Origin: Gnetum montanum
Taxonomy: Eukaryota; Streptophyta; Gnetopsida; Gnetales; Gnetaceae
Direction: 5' to 3'
NCBI GenBank assembly: GCA_015680685.1
Contig: MNCI01014376.1
Span: 273,573 to 333,395, forward strand
DNA length: 59,823 nucleotides
Below are positions 12,661-23,830 of the stretch, in pieces (position 1 is the stretch's first letter; each line of letters starts with the position of its first letter). Made by a program: the position numbers and the translations under genes. The notes under the pieces are model-generated. The model was not told the origin of the DNA. It saw only the letters and a list, made by a program, of their open reading frames with translations, and did no database searches.

Positions 12661-14149
12661 GGGTTCTAGCTACATTTGAATTAATGATTTCTGATCATGA
12701 GCCTTCATGATGAATTGATCCTTTGCTCTTAATATTGACTTTTTTGTCTTCCTTCTCATCTAAGTGGTCATATGAAAAGCTATGGTGAGCCTCCTCTTTT
12801 ATCATCTAGTCTTGGAGCTCTTATCTTTATTCGGATTTGTAGTCACTGTACAGTAGATTTAAAGCCATGTAGAATGAATCAAACTCTTGTAGACCAAGAT
12901 TGATCAAGGCCTCTTTAAGATCTCCTAGAATAGCTGTAGTCAGTTCCTTTGAGAACCATCCATGAGCATCATGCCATCTCTATTGATTTTTTAGAGTAGA
13001 AGATAATAATTTTTTATTTTTATGATATATTATAAGTTTATTTTAATAAAATATAGGAAATTTATATATTTATGAGAAGTTATAATGTTATTTTGTGCCC
13101 AATCCATATATATATTTAATTTTTTAAGTTTGTTTACCACTGGGGCTATATTGTATTATTTTAAGCAAAACTTGTTCCACTTGTTACATATATATATCCA
13201 AGGCATCTCTTGAAAATTAGTATCATTAAATCATCAACATAATTTTAGAAAGAATTTAACTATTTCATCATCAATTCATCAATTCATCGACATCGTTCAT
13301 CATTATTTACTCAATCTTGGAAGTTGAATAGTCAAAAATAGGGACATTCACTATTTCAATTATACCTCAGTCATTTCATAGCATATTTTAGTAATTTCAT
13401 ATTTATTAGAAAGCTAGAATAGGTGTGAAACACNTATACATGTAGCTAAAATTCCAATTTAATATCTATTATGATTTCGGAGAAATTATAAACATAATCT
13501 AGCAAATTTTCTAAATTTTGAATTTTTAATAGAAAGAGTTATGGTCAATGATTAGATCATATCATACAACAATTTGATCTAATATTAGATTTATTTGAAA
13601 TCTAATATCTATGAAAAGGTTCAGTGAAAATGTTACCATCAGAAACTTAACAATTTTTTAGTTATTACCTTTCAAGGTTGCACTACCAAAATTATTGTAA
13701 TTTTTAATAAATTCAAAAAGAACATAATATAACCTATGCTTCTATATATCTTTTTGTAGTACTTATTTTTACCAAATTGAATCAAACTTCTTAATATTTT
13801 TAAAAATATATTTTTTATTTACTAATTATTTGTGAAATCAAGATAACTAAGCAATTCTTTTACTACCTGAAATTCCTTCAATCTCCGTTACTTGTCCTAG
13901 TGATAGGTCAAGACAACTAGTAGTAGGTTTAGATTATTAGAGTGTTCAAAAGCAAAAAAAATTATTTCTCATTTTAGAACATTTTTGAAGATCTTTGGTG
14001 AGCTCTTAGCATTATCTTGTATCTCTTTTACATTCAAAACCTACACACAACACTAAGGAACATTTACATGATTTGAATAAATATTAAAATCAAGAATGTA
14101 CAAGTATTTCCAAGTAATTCATCAAAGCCTTCCTTAGTAATCATGCCAA
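12661..14149. other. AT-rich stretch, no gene recognised
   Basis: Upstream of the gag relic and up to the R2 repeat. Very AT-rich from 12980. No open frames or known motifs. One undetermined base at 13434. By position it may be leader sequence of the minus-strand element. Confidence 0.4.
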
Positions 14150-14650
14150 CAATAGGATTTCTACCAATTTTAACCAATGAGATTTATCATATGGAGCATA
14201 GTGCAATCTTGTTTTAAGCTTCAAAGATGATGTTAAGTGAATTGCCAAGAACATGTATTTATATCATTATGTTCAAGAATATAAAAGAGATTATAATACA
14301 TATCACACAAATGAAAACCCATGTTGTCATGATGAAAGATAGAGAAATTATTTATAATTTTAAGATTTATAATTTTTATTCATTTTACAATTATCATAAA
14401 TAAAATAAATATAAACACACATGCATCATGATCCCTCTTAGGAACAGGTGGAATACCACATGTAAAATGTAATAAAATGGCTCTTAGTCATAACCTCAAT
14501 AGTCCAACACCATGTTGTATGGTTATGACCTCCTTGGATAAGGAATGAATTACATAGCTTAATTAAATAGAAATTAGATTAATTAAATAAATAATTTTTT
14601 ATTATTTCATGCATCAACGATGGAATAAGAAAAAATCATAAGCTAATCTT
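14150..14650. repeat. Direct repeat family R2, right copy (LTR-like)
   Basis: Partner of 3190-3730. Its right edge coincides with the point where the plus-strand gypsy pol at 14.66 kb begins abruptly in mid-RT, consistent with this repeat being the end of an element that inserted into that pol. Confidence 0.65.
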
Positions 14651-14689
14651 GCTAATCTTGATGTAGTCTTGGTCTATTAAAATGAACAT

Positions 14690-15420
14690 AACCTTCACTT
14701 AGATCCCAAAAAGTGTATCTTTAGTATAAAAACAAGAAACATGCTAGGATTCTTAGTTTCAACCAATGGTATCATGGTAGACCCCGACAAAGTCAAGACA
14801 GTCATGAACCCTCCATCACCCAAGTGACTTAATCATATGTGCATCTTATAATGTAGACTATAATCCATTCATTGTTTCATATGTAACCTTACAGATCAAT
14901 TTCATCCTCTTTCTCATCTCCTTAATAAATCTACAACTTTTAACTATGACTCAAAGTGTTACAATGTTTTTGATGCAATCAAGCATACTCTTACTAACCT
15001 TACAATCCTTCATCCTCCTTACTCTGACCTTCCTTTCTACTTTTATCTCTCTAAGTCTAATCATTCCATTGTAGTCATGCTTTGCCAATGGTGTGAAGAT
15101 GGTTTGTATCTTCCTATCTATTATATTTTTCATTCCTTTTCTGACTATGAAACATGATATACCATTATGGAAAAATCTTGATTAGGCCTTGTCTTTGCCC
15201 TTATGGGAACACTATCTACTCAGGGCAAAAGTTCATATGATTTGCCAAGATAATGTCTTACGATCTATTACTAACACTTCTATGACAACAATCACATGGC
15301 AAAATGGAAAAAACTACTCACCAAGTTTGATGTATCCTATCTTGCTCAATACTCCACTAAATGCCAAGCCATAGTGGATCTCCTTAAATAAACCCCATTA
15401 TCTAAGGAATTTGAGGTAAC
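14690..15420 (+). pseudogene. Gypsy RT C-terminus and RNase H remnant
   Basis: Reads HLDPKKCIFSIKTRNMLGFL and VDPDKVKTV (RT end: LNPxKCxFGVxxGKxLGFxVSxxGIExxPxKV), then FYFYLSKSNHSIVVMLCQ, and late RNase H blocks ending FDVSYLAQYSTKCQAIVDLL (FDIxYVPRxAIKGQAxADFL). Stops interrupt it. Confidence 0.85.
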
Positions 15421-15489
15421 CATTCAACCTTCCCCTGAGGAACCGAGTGAACAAAGACAGCTCTTTTCTTGACTACAACATTGACACAT

Positions 15490-15870
15490 GAGGATTTTGA
15501 TTTGCACATTTATTTTAATGGTGCTCTTACAACTCAAGGTTCTAGTATGGCTTGTATGCTTCATTAAAAAGGTATGGATCTTATTTTTTAAAACTTATAA
15601 ATTTGATTTTCCATGCACCAATAATGTAGCCAAATATAAGGATCTAAATCAAGGATTTTTCTTAGTAATCCAACTAGATATTAAAAGGCTTTAAGCCTAT
15701 AGTGATTCTTAACTAGTTATACATCAAATAAATATGAAATATGTTTGCAAGGCTAAACATGTTTAGCCTTATCTAGACTTAGCTAAAGATTTAATTTCTC
15801 AACTTGAGAAATGTTTGCTCACACATATCCATAGCTTGGAAAACATGTTTTCTAACATGCTATCTACCTT
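15490..15870 (+). pseudogene. Second (Tat-type) RNase H remnant
   Basis: Reads LHIYFNGALTTQGSSMACML, then FPCTNNVAKYKDLNQGF, IKRL, LVIHQINMKYVCKAKHV and HIHSLEN. This is the plant-type RNase H pattern (FDGA...GSGAGxVL...CTNNxAEYEALxxGL...DSxLVxxQ...HIPRxxN). It lies between the standard RNase H and the integrase. Confidence 0.75.
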
Positions 15871-16149
15871 TGATCTCATTGCTGATCAAGTTTGCCTAAA
15901 AAGAATTTATCTCACTCAACATAAGATACAACCATCTCTCACAGATACACAATACATTAGCTTAGTTAACTTAGAAGAATATGAAAAATACCAAGTTATT
16001 GGACAATGCTTGTAAACTAGAGAAACTCCTAAAAATCTATCTTATCTCAAAAGGATGTTCTTCATAAAAGTTTGTAAGAATTTTTGTACTATAGATCCCA
16101 ATATTTTATTTTTTATTTCCACATCAAATATTCTTCTACATTATCTAAG

Positions 16150-17240
16150 TTGTGATGAAATGAAAAATGTTTTAGAATAGATTCATTCGAGTGTATGTGA
16201 TGGTCACTCAGGCTCATGATCTCTCAGAGCTCATATTATTTCATTAGGTTACTAATGGCTCATAATGTCTAGGTACATGCATATGATAGTTAAAATTTAT
16301 GATTCTTGTCAACAACATGCTCCGCTTACTTACATACCATTGCAAGAGCTTAGACCTTTGGAAATCATATGGCCCTTCTAGAAATGGGGGTTATATCTCA
16401 TAGGTTATCAGTCTTCCATCTTCCACTAGTCAGCAACTCATCTTAACAAATATGGAGTATTTCAATAAGTGAGTTGAATTCATTCCCTTAAAATATGTAA
16501 CTTTTAAGTACATCTATCATTTCATTTTGGATCATATAATCATCTACTTCAATATTCCCCTCCACATTGTCATTGATAATGAACCTTAATTTAAGAGTAA
16601 AGATTTTGTCAACTTCTATAAGCAATACCAAACCATCCAATCATTAATATCCACATATTATTCTCAATCCAATCGTTAAGCCAAGTCAACCAATAAGTCC
16701 CTCATCTGTTTGCTTAAAACCATGGTTGATAAGTCCCAATGAAATTGGTATACCTGGTATCTCATGCTCTTTTTTCCTATCAAGCAATCTTCCAAACTAC
16801 AACTAGCCAAACCCCTTTCATGCTTACCTATGAGTTAGAAGCAGTGTCACTATTGGAGCTAGATGTGTCTCCTCTTTACCTCCCTTTGAATAATTAAATG
16901 TCAAACTAGGAAAATCACAAGATTCATAGTGTTAAACTCAATATCCTTGAAGAGAACTATAAGGAAGTAGCAATCAATATTCAGAATCATCAAGAATCCA
17001 TGTGCCATTGCAATGACATTCATGTCAAACTAAGGAAAATCAAAGAATGTAGTCTTACCCTAAGACATTTTCCTAATGCCAAAACAACCGAATTCTCTCT
17101 AAACTAATAAGATCACTTCAAGGTCCTTAAAAATATAGGTAGCATACTACTTGGTAGATTCAAATAAGAATCAATACCTAGATCCTATGAATAGGGCATA
17201 CCTCAAAAGGTACTACATTTGAGGTAAAAAAGTTTAAAAA
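16150..17240 (+). pseudogene. Gypsy integrase remnant
   Basis: H2C2-like start HSSVCDGHSGS...CQQHAPL, then PLEIIWPF*KWGLYLIG, YYSQSNR*AKSTNKSLICLL, WNWYTWYLML and a tail NILEENYKEVAINIQNHQ...LLGRF. It tracks the gypsy integrase from zinc-binding region to C-terminus with several stops. Confidence 0.8.
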
Positions 17241-17345
17241 ATAAAAAAATTATAAATCATTATCAAGTTTTCTCTAAACCTTTATCCCACTGTATTTATG
17301 TTTTTTTAAAATAGCTTTTGATTTTTTTCCTATCTTTCTTTTCAT

Positions 17346-17349
<4 letters not shown>

Positions 17350-17391
<42 letters not shown>
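17350..17391. repeat. CT dinucleotide microsatellite
   Basis: Uninterrupted (CT)n of about 21 units, followed by T-rich sequence with an undetermined base at 17396. Confidence 0.97.
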
Positions 17392-17395
<4 letters not shown>

Positions 17396-17539
17396 NTATC
17401 TCTCTCATGAAACTTTCTCTATTTTCCCAAACTCTACTTTTCCCATTTTACTAATATTTCTTCAAATCAAGTTGTCATGATGATAATTTTTATTGATAAT
17501 CTACCTCATGTAGAGAGCAATGAGTGTTCTATCATTTTT

Positions 17540-18000
17540 TACTCGATGTGAGGGTGTGTTAAGTTAAGTGGGATAGGAAAATAATTTATCAATTTATAAG
17601 TATCAAAATCCATTAGAGTGTGGGATCTAGTTCGGCCCCACTTCTATGGCATAGCATCTTAACTTGGTATATAGATAATATTCCTCATTTCTTACCCAAT
17701 TTCATTATTTTGTCAATTTCACAACTCTATCTTTCATCTCAACTCTATCATATCTTTCCATTCTTTCTCTAACTTCACTTCCTATGTCATTCCATTTCTC
17801 TCATCAACACATTAGTGAGAATTAAGCAATTCTATTCTATTATGGTGAGGATGTGTTAAGATCTTGATTAGAACATAATGTGAGCATCATTAATTGCTTT
17901 CCTTCAACCATCTTATATGTAGGAATTAACCATGTCCCCTTTCTGTGGCATAGCACTATCCTTAAGACTAGTGTATACATGATATCCTACCATTCTCCCT
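17540..18000. repeat. Tandem duplication, about 298-bp period, two units
   Basis: GTGAGGGTGTGTTAAG at 17548 recurs as GTGAGGATGTGTTAAG at 17845, and TTCTATGGCATAGCA near 17642 recurs as TTCTGTGGCATAGCA near 17941, both offset by about 298 bp. Probably in the 3' untranslated or LTR part of the upstream gypsy element. Confidence 0.7.
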
Positions 18001-18314
18001 TTCTCCTACTCCTTTCTTCCCACTTTTCTCTTGCAAGTGTAGTGCTTTAGCATTTATTCTTTTCTTGATGAATCTCCCTTCAACACCTCAACATTATCCA
18101 ACAAGAAGGGGCAATGTTGTATACACTTTTTCTTATTTCATAATCACCAAGAGTAAGTGTAGTTTCAACATTGTTTCATCTAAGTTTAAGCATCAAAATG
18201 GCCAAAAATAGGATTGTAAAATACATTTATAGCCTCTCGAGCCTTCTAGGGATCATTTCAACATATATTCTAGCATATGAGAAACACTTTTGATGATCCT
18301 AGAAAAGTTCAAGA

Positions 18315-19195
18315 ATGAATATTTTTCTAAGTGTCAAAAGTAATGTCGATGCTAACATTGATGCAATGTTAGCTTCAACCTTGGACCACCCTACCTACAT
18401 AACCTACACTAAAACTACTTCTCAACCTCTATTTCAAATGTTTAGGATCCTCAATAACTCATCTATGATAGTCTCAGTATGGTAGACATCCAATTTTGAC
18501 ATTTTGATGAGTTAATCCCAAAATCCTAGAAGAAAAATTTTTGTAAGTATGGAGATGATGCTAATGCTAATGCTAGCATTAGTACCTCCATCATTGTCAT
18601 TGACATTAGCCTAGCACTTCCTAGCTACAAAAACCAGGATTCTTACTCCAATTTTGGCTTTTTGAATCCTCTGAAAACCAATCAACATCATTTCCAAGGT
18701 ACCAAATGTTAATTTTAGCAAGTTTGGAGGTAGTCTTGAGGTTTAAGACTAAAAATTTTTCTAAGTATGATAGGTGATACTAACATTAGTGTTGGAATTA
18801 GCATCAGCATCAGCATCATCTTGCCTATGTCAACATCATCCCAGGTCTCCAAGCTTAGTACTCAAAAGCATTCATCATGTCCATGAGTTCCTTAGCATCT
18901 TGTAAGCATCATCGTAGCATAATTCAGTGGCAGTTTGGGCATCGAAGAGGATCTCAAGGACTTGGAATTATAGTTTAGGAAATATTGGAAAATATTTCTA
19001 AGTCCTTAGTGATATTGATGCTAATGCCAGTACTAGCATCACCTCCCAAACTTGCACCATCAAGTCTCCTAAGTCAAAGTTACCAAAAACAAACTTAGGG
19101 TTAACTACACTTAACTCCAAGGTTAAATTTGGAGAACCTAAGCCTATAAATATGGAATCAAAATCAAAATCTAGAGCTAGTTTCTTGATATTTAC
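18315..19195. repeat. Diverged tandem repeat, 215-227 bp period, four units
   Basis: Each unit begins ATTTTTSTAAGT (18321, 18536, 18755, about 18982) and is followed within about 20 bp by a block rich in GATGCTAAYGCTAGCATTAG-like sequence. In unit 2 this contains a perfect 16-bp palindrome at 18567-18582. The remainder of each unit is poorly conserved. Confidence 0.7.
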
Positions 19196-21200
19196 CGTAC
19201 ATTTTTAGATTTTAAGAGACCAAGAGCATGAGCATCTAACTTCTGCACATATTTCGTGTGCTTCATGGTCATCACAACTCTACTTGGTAGTCTGTGAGCT
19301 TAGTCTAGCATCAACATCAATTTGGAAATTCTCCTGTCACTACCTCAAAGTTAAAATTTTTCAACATCAACATCACTAGTTTCATAGTTAGAATTTTTTT
19401 AACTCCAACATCACTTGCTAGACACTTAGGTAAAACAACCTCGTTTTGGCTCCAAATCGATTATGGACCATACCTGAAGCTTCCCTACTCATATATTCAT
19501 TATCCAAAGGTTCAAATTCAACACCAAAACTTCCACTTTACTCATAAATTGATCTTTTATTATCAATGCCCTCTCCCTTACATTTTCTACCAACACTTAT
19601 AGTTTTTGCCCTTCATAGAAGGCAAACACTTTCTATTTATCTAATTAAGCATTTTATTACTTTGAGAAGAGAACTGAGACCCTTCCTCACATACGAAGTT
19701 CTCCATTTATGTCATTTCTATGCTCTTTCATCCACTTTTCCATAGTTAGATTTTATTTTAAATTGCTTGATAATTCATTTCTATACTTAGTTTTTGTTTA
19801 CATTAATTAGGTTAGTCAAGTTATTTCTTAGACCCATTACTTCTCATCATTCATCCTATCGTTCCTAGCTCATTAGTGGTAGGCTAAGTCTACATTCAAT
19901 TAAAAGTTCATGCCCCATCATGTCATAATCATTAACTCATCAAATATTTTATCAAATTAGAGATCACTTATGGCTATGAGTTAGATACTATACACCTCAT
20001 TCATGGTGTATTCTTGCAAAGTTGCAAAAGAACAATTTTGTAAGAACAATGGTGAAACAAATTTTGAATGAAATCTAGATGAATATGAGGGCTCAAACAC
20101 GACAACAAAGACTAGAAACATGCTCCACAACCTCTAAACATTTTGAGGTAGTCTTGAATTAATAAATAATCATCAAATCAACCTCTAATTTAACATATGT
20201 GTTCAAAGTACACAAAACATACATAAACGTCTTGAATCCTAACTCAATGACCTCAAATGCTTTTAAAAACTTAAAATAAGCATGACAAATGAATCCCATT
20301 AGCTAGAGAAGATTAGAACAAGCTCATGCAAAGAGATTTATGGGCTAAACCCCTTCAAAATAAGCATGAAACAAGAGAGAAATTACCTTGAATCTCAAAT
20401 TTCGGAGTGAATCCCTTACAAAAGAGCATTAAACCACTTTTAAATTCTTCAACACTTTATTAGAAACATGACAAAACATGTGATTAAATTTAGAAACTTG
20501 AGAGAACATGAAATTTGAGCATGCATGTAAGAAACATGTGAGAATACATATAGTGAAAGCAACTATGAAAGAAGGACATGTGAGAGCTTGAGAGAAAAAC
20601 CCATGGAGGGGGGATTCACTCCTTAAGATGTGAGAGCCATGCTGCAAGAATGCAAGAAAGGGGATGAAGCTAGAAGAGCTTCTCCAAGTACAATCACACT
20701 CAAAAATTGAAGAAAGAAAGAGCTTCTATTCATTTTATACTTACAATGAAAGGCAAGTTACAATGGGAGGGGTTCATCCCTCTTTATACTTTTGTATGGA
20801 CTATTTTACCTCTTTGAGCATGAGCCACACATGAAGGCTCTTAGCTCCTTCTTGTTCTTTTTAGCAATTTGCTTAATCCCTAACCTTATAAGATCCTTTT
20901 TCTTCAAAGAAAGATACTTTTAACTCCTAATACATAAAAGTAAATAAACCAACATCAAAGTAAAGATTACCACTACTTCCTACTTTAGTCAACATCAAAG
21001 GAAATGGAGCTAAAGGTTTTAGGAGACCCACAATCACACTATTTCTAACACTTGTACACATTAACCACAAAGCAAAAAGGCATCTAATGATTGATAGTTG
21101 AAGAAGATACAAAGTCTAAAATATGCACAAAACTTGTGAAAAAACTTACTAGTTCCTATGTAGAGAAGATAAATGAAATGGAGAGATGTGATAAAAGGTC
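19196..21200. other. No gene recognised; probable retrotransposon non-coding sequence
   Basis: Short open frames (for example 20429-20647 and 20927-21112, minus) show no family resemblance. The sequence lies between two gypsy pol relics and is likely LTR, leader or gag sequence too decayed to read. Confidence 0.4.
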
Positions 21201-21569
21201 TTCCAAGCAAGATATACTCAAGAAGAAAATATTAATTAAGGAAAACTTGAGATTCTAGATGAGTCTATTCTAAAGCCCATCAAGTTGAAAACATTTTGAG
21301 AATCTCTAAAACATGTCTATATAGAGAATGGCAAACTAGTCATCATTAATGTCCAACTCACAGCAAATCAAAAAAGAAATGTGTTTAAGGTGATGAACAA
21401 ATGACCAATAACTTTCAATTAATCATATGATGAAGTCACAAGGATTGATCTACATATATGCCAATATCACATCTACAAGGATTTATTGATCAATCTCAGT
21501 TGATTGCATCAATGTAGGTTGAACCCTAAGCTTAAGAAGATGATCACGCAAGAGATTGAAAAACTTCTC

Positions 21570-22100
21570 AAAGGTTCATCTATCCAATTGCAGAAAATGA
21601 GTGGATTAGCCTACTCATGATTGTGCCAAAAAGGATGGAAAGTGAAGGGTCTGTGCTGAATTTAAATTGTTGCACATGGCCACATACAAAGATAACTTCC
21701 CAGTTCTTTTTGTGGATAAAGTATAGGTACTACTACAAGATGCAAATATTACAATTTTTTATAGGATTACAATGGCTATAATTAGATTCAAATCACTTTA
21801 GAAAATCAAGTAAACACCACATTCGCAAGTCTATGAGGAACTGTTGCATATAGAAAGATGTCTTTTAGCCTATGTAATGCTCATGCAACATTTCAACATG
21901 TAGTGTTAAATATCTTTCAAAAGAAAATTGACAATGGAATGGAAGTCTTAATGGATGACTTCTCCACCTATGGATCTAACTGTAAGCAGGCATTGCACCA
22001 ATTAAAACAACTCCTCAAACATTGCATGGAAACAAACTTAAAGTTAAACTAGCAAAAGAATCACTTAATGATCCAAGAGGGATATTGTTTTGAACCATAG
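21570..22100 (+). pseudogene. Gypsy reverse transcriptase remnant
   Basis: Reads FIYPIAENEWISLLMIVPK, then the open frame 21858-22052 MSFSLCNAHATFQHVVLNIF...MEVLMDDFSTYG...CMETNLKLN. This corresponds to MPFGLCNAPATFQRxMxxIF...MEVFMDDFSVYG...CxETNLVLN; the catalytic DD pair is kept. Confidence 0.9.
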
Positions 22101-22740
22101 AATTTTAGTATAAAGGATTAAGTTGGACCCTGAAAAAATCAAGGTGATCCAAGGGATTACATAAAGACTTCAAATAGTAACATATGTGAGGTCATTCTTT
22201 GGACATACAAGATTATGTTTACGTTTTATTGAGAATTTCTCAAAGATTATCAAGCCATTGGTTGAGGTAGCAAAGAGGGATGCACTGTTTACTTGGACTG
22301 ATGAATGTGAACATGCACTTGAAATTCTGAAGCAGAAGCTTGTGAAGACTTCCATATTATGAGCATTAGATTAGTTCAAGCCTTTTTCACATTATAATAG
22401 ATGCATTTAACTATGCACTAGAAGGCATTGTTAATTCAAATGGACAATTAGAAACATCCATATTACATTTATTAAGCCAACAGATGTATAATAAATGCAC
22501 AACTAAACTAAATTACCATAGAAAAAGAATTGATGATGATGGTATATGCACTTTAGAAATTTAGACATTATGTGCTTTGATACCTAGTCTTTGTGCACAC
22601 AAACCATAGTACAATCAAATTCCTAATGAACAAATCAACATTGAGTCCCTACATCATTTGATAACTAGTGATCCTATAGGAGTTCAACAATATAATGATA
22701 GATAATAAAGGAACAGAAGACATTATTGCAAATCATTTAT
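22100..22740 (+). pseudogene. Gypsy RNase H / connection remnant
   Basis: Reads LDPEKIKVIQGIT, VRSFFGHTRLCLRFIENFSK, IIKPLVEVAKRDALFTWTDE and ALEILKQKLV, matching the gypsy block VRSFLGHxGFYRRFIxxFSKIAxPL...FxWxxECxxAFxxLKxxL. The RNase H that follows is poorly preserved. Confidence 0.85.
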
Positions 22741-22979
22741 CCCCATGCTGATGGGACCAAGAGACTTATGAAAAGCCTTTTTCGAATCAATTTCCAAATG
22801 AACTTTTGTTTGCAAAGTCTATTGTTGTTTCTTCTTCAACAACCACCCCTTGGTTCACTAATTATCTCACCTATCTAACAAAGCAAAAAGTTCCTCTTAA
22901 ATGGGACAAGTGAAGGACATGATAATTCCTCCACCAAGCCAAATGTTACATGGAGATAGAAGGTAACCTCTGCAAACTT

Positions 22980-23570
22980 TGTGTAGATGGCTTGATGTGT
23001 TAATGTCTACCTAAGGAGGACCAACTATGTTTTCTTCAAGATGCCCATGATACATCATGTTGTGGTCACTATGCAAGCAAATGAACAACTATCAAAATTC
23101 TCATGGTTGGTTATTTTTTGTCAATGTTTTTCAAGGATGCACACAAGTTCTCTAAATCCTATGAGTGATGTTAATGAGATAACTACACGCTTCAAGCAAT
23201 AACAATAGTGGATTTAACAACTAGAGTCTTTTAACATTTAGGGTATTAATTTCATGTGTCCCATCTCACCAATGTCAAATAGGAAAGCTTATATTATTGT
23301 TGTTATTGACTGCTATACAAAATGAATATAATTAAGTGCTATGAATAATTGTATCATACCCACAATTACAAAATTTTTTAAGTAGCACATTGTGAGTAGA
23401 TTTGCCTAAGTCTCTTCTCTCTAACAACGATACCTATTTTATGGGCACTACCTTTAAGAAACTCATACAATTCTTGGTGGTTGAACATAAATTAATCACA
23501 CTTTACTACCCCCAAGCAAATGGTCAAGTAGAAGTCATTATTTAAATTAATTGTAATGAAGTTCAATGGC
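22980..23570 (+). pseudogene. Gypsy integrase remnant
   Basis: Reads CLPKEDQLCFLQDAHDT and CGHYASK*TTIKIL, MVGYFLSMFFKDAHKF, and later NNDTYFMGTTFKKLI, VEHKLITLYYPQANGQVEV (core pattern DNGTxFxxxxF...HxxSxxYxPQANGQVE). Confidence 0.8.
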
Positions 23571-23699
23571 TAGGGTTAAGAGCTATAAAGCACAAAAGTT
23601 AAACTCGACTTACTAGCAACTAGAGGCTTCATGAAATTCCTATGACACAAGTCCAGAAAGTTTCAAAGATTATCCTTTTCAAGGTATCAAGCTTCGTGT

Positions 23700-23830
23700 G
23701 TTGAATTAACTTTTCCACCCAAAGTAATAAAGTCTCTTCATTTGAAAAGTAAGGGATCTCTATTTAACATAGTGGCAAAAAGGAAATAGAGCCTCTTCTC
23801 TTGAAATGTGAAGGAATATCTCTATCCATC
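23700..23830. repeat. Small imperfect tandem duplication (about 65 bp)
   Basis: TCTCTTCATTTGAAAAGTAAGG...CATAGTGGCAAAA is followed by a diverged copy CCTCTTCTCTTGAAATGTGAAGG...CGTAATGACATAA. No function is suggested. Confidence 0.45.

Larger units (their letters stand above)
14655..17240 (+). mobile_element. Decayed Ty3/gypsy pol, plus strand, Tat-like (second RNase H)
   Basis: Pol begins in mid-RT at the R2 boundary and runs RT end, RNase H, a second RNase H-like domain, then integrase. An extra plant-type RNase H between the usual one and integrase is the mark of the Tat lineage (established knowledge). All frames carry stops; the 5' half is missing, apparently cut off by the neighbouring insertion. 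Confidence 0.8.
21200..23570 (+). mobile_element. Decayed Ty3/gypsy pol, plus strand
   Basis: RT, RNase H and integrase similarities follow in gypsy order. No LTRs were identified around it. Multiple stops and frameshifts show an old, inactive copy. It lies about 2.7 kb beyond the last exon of the S-acyltransferase gene, outside the gene. Confidence 0.85.
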
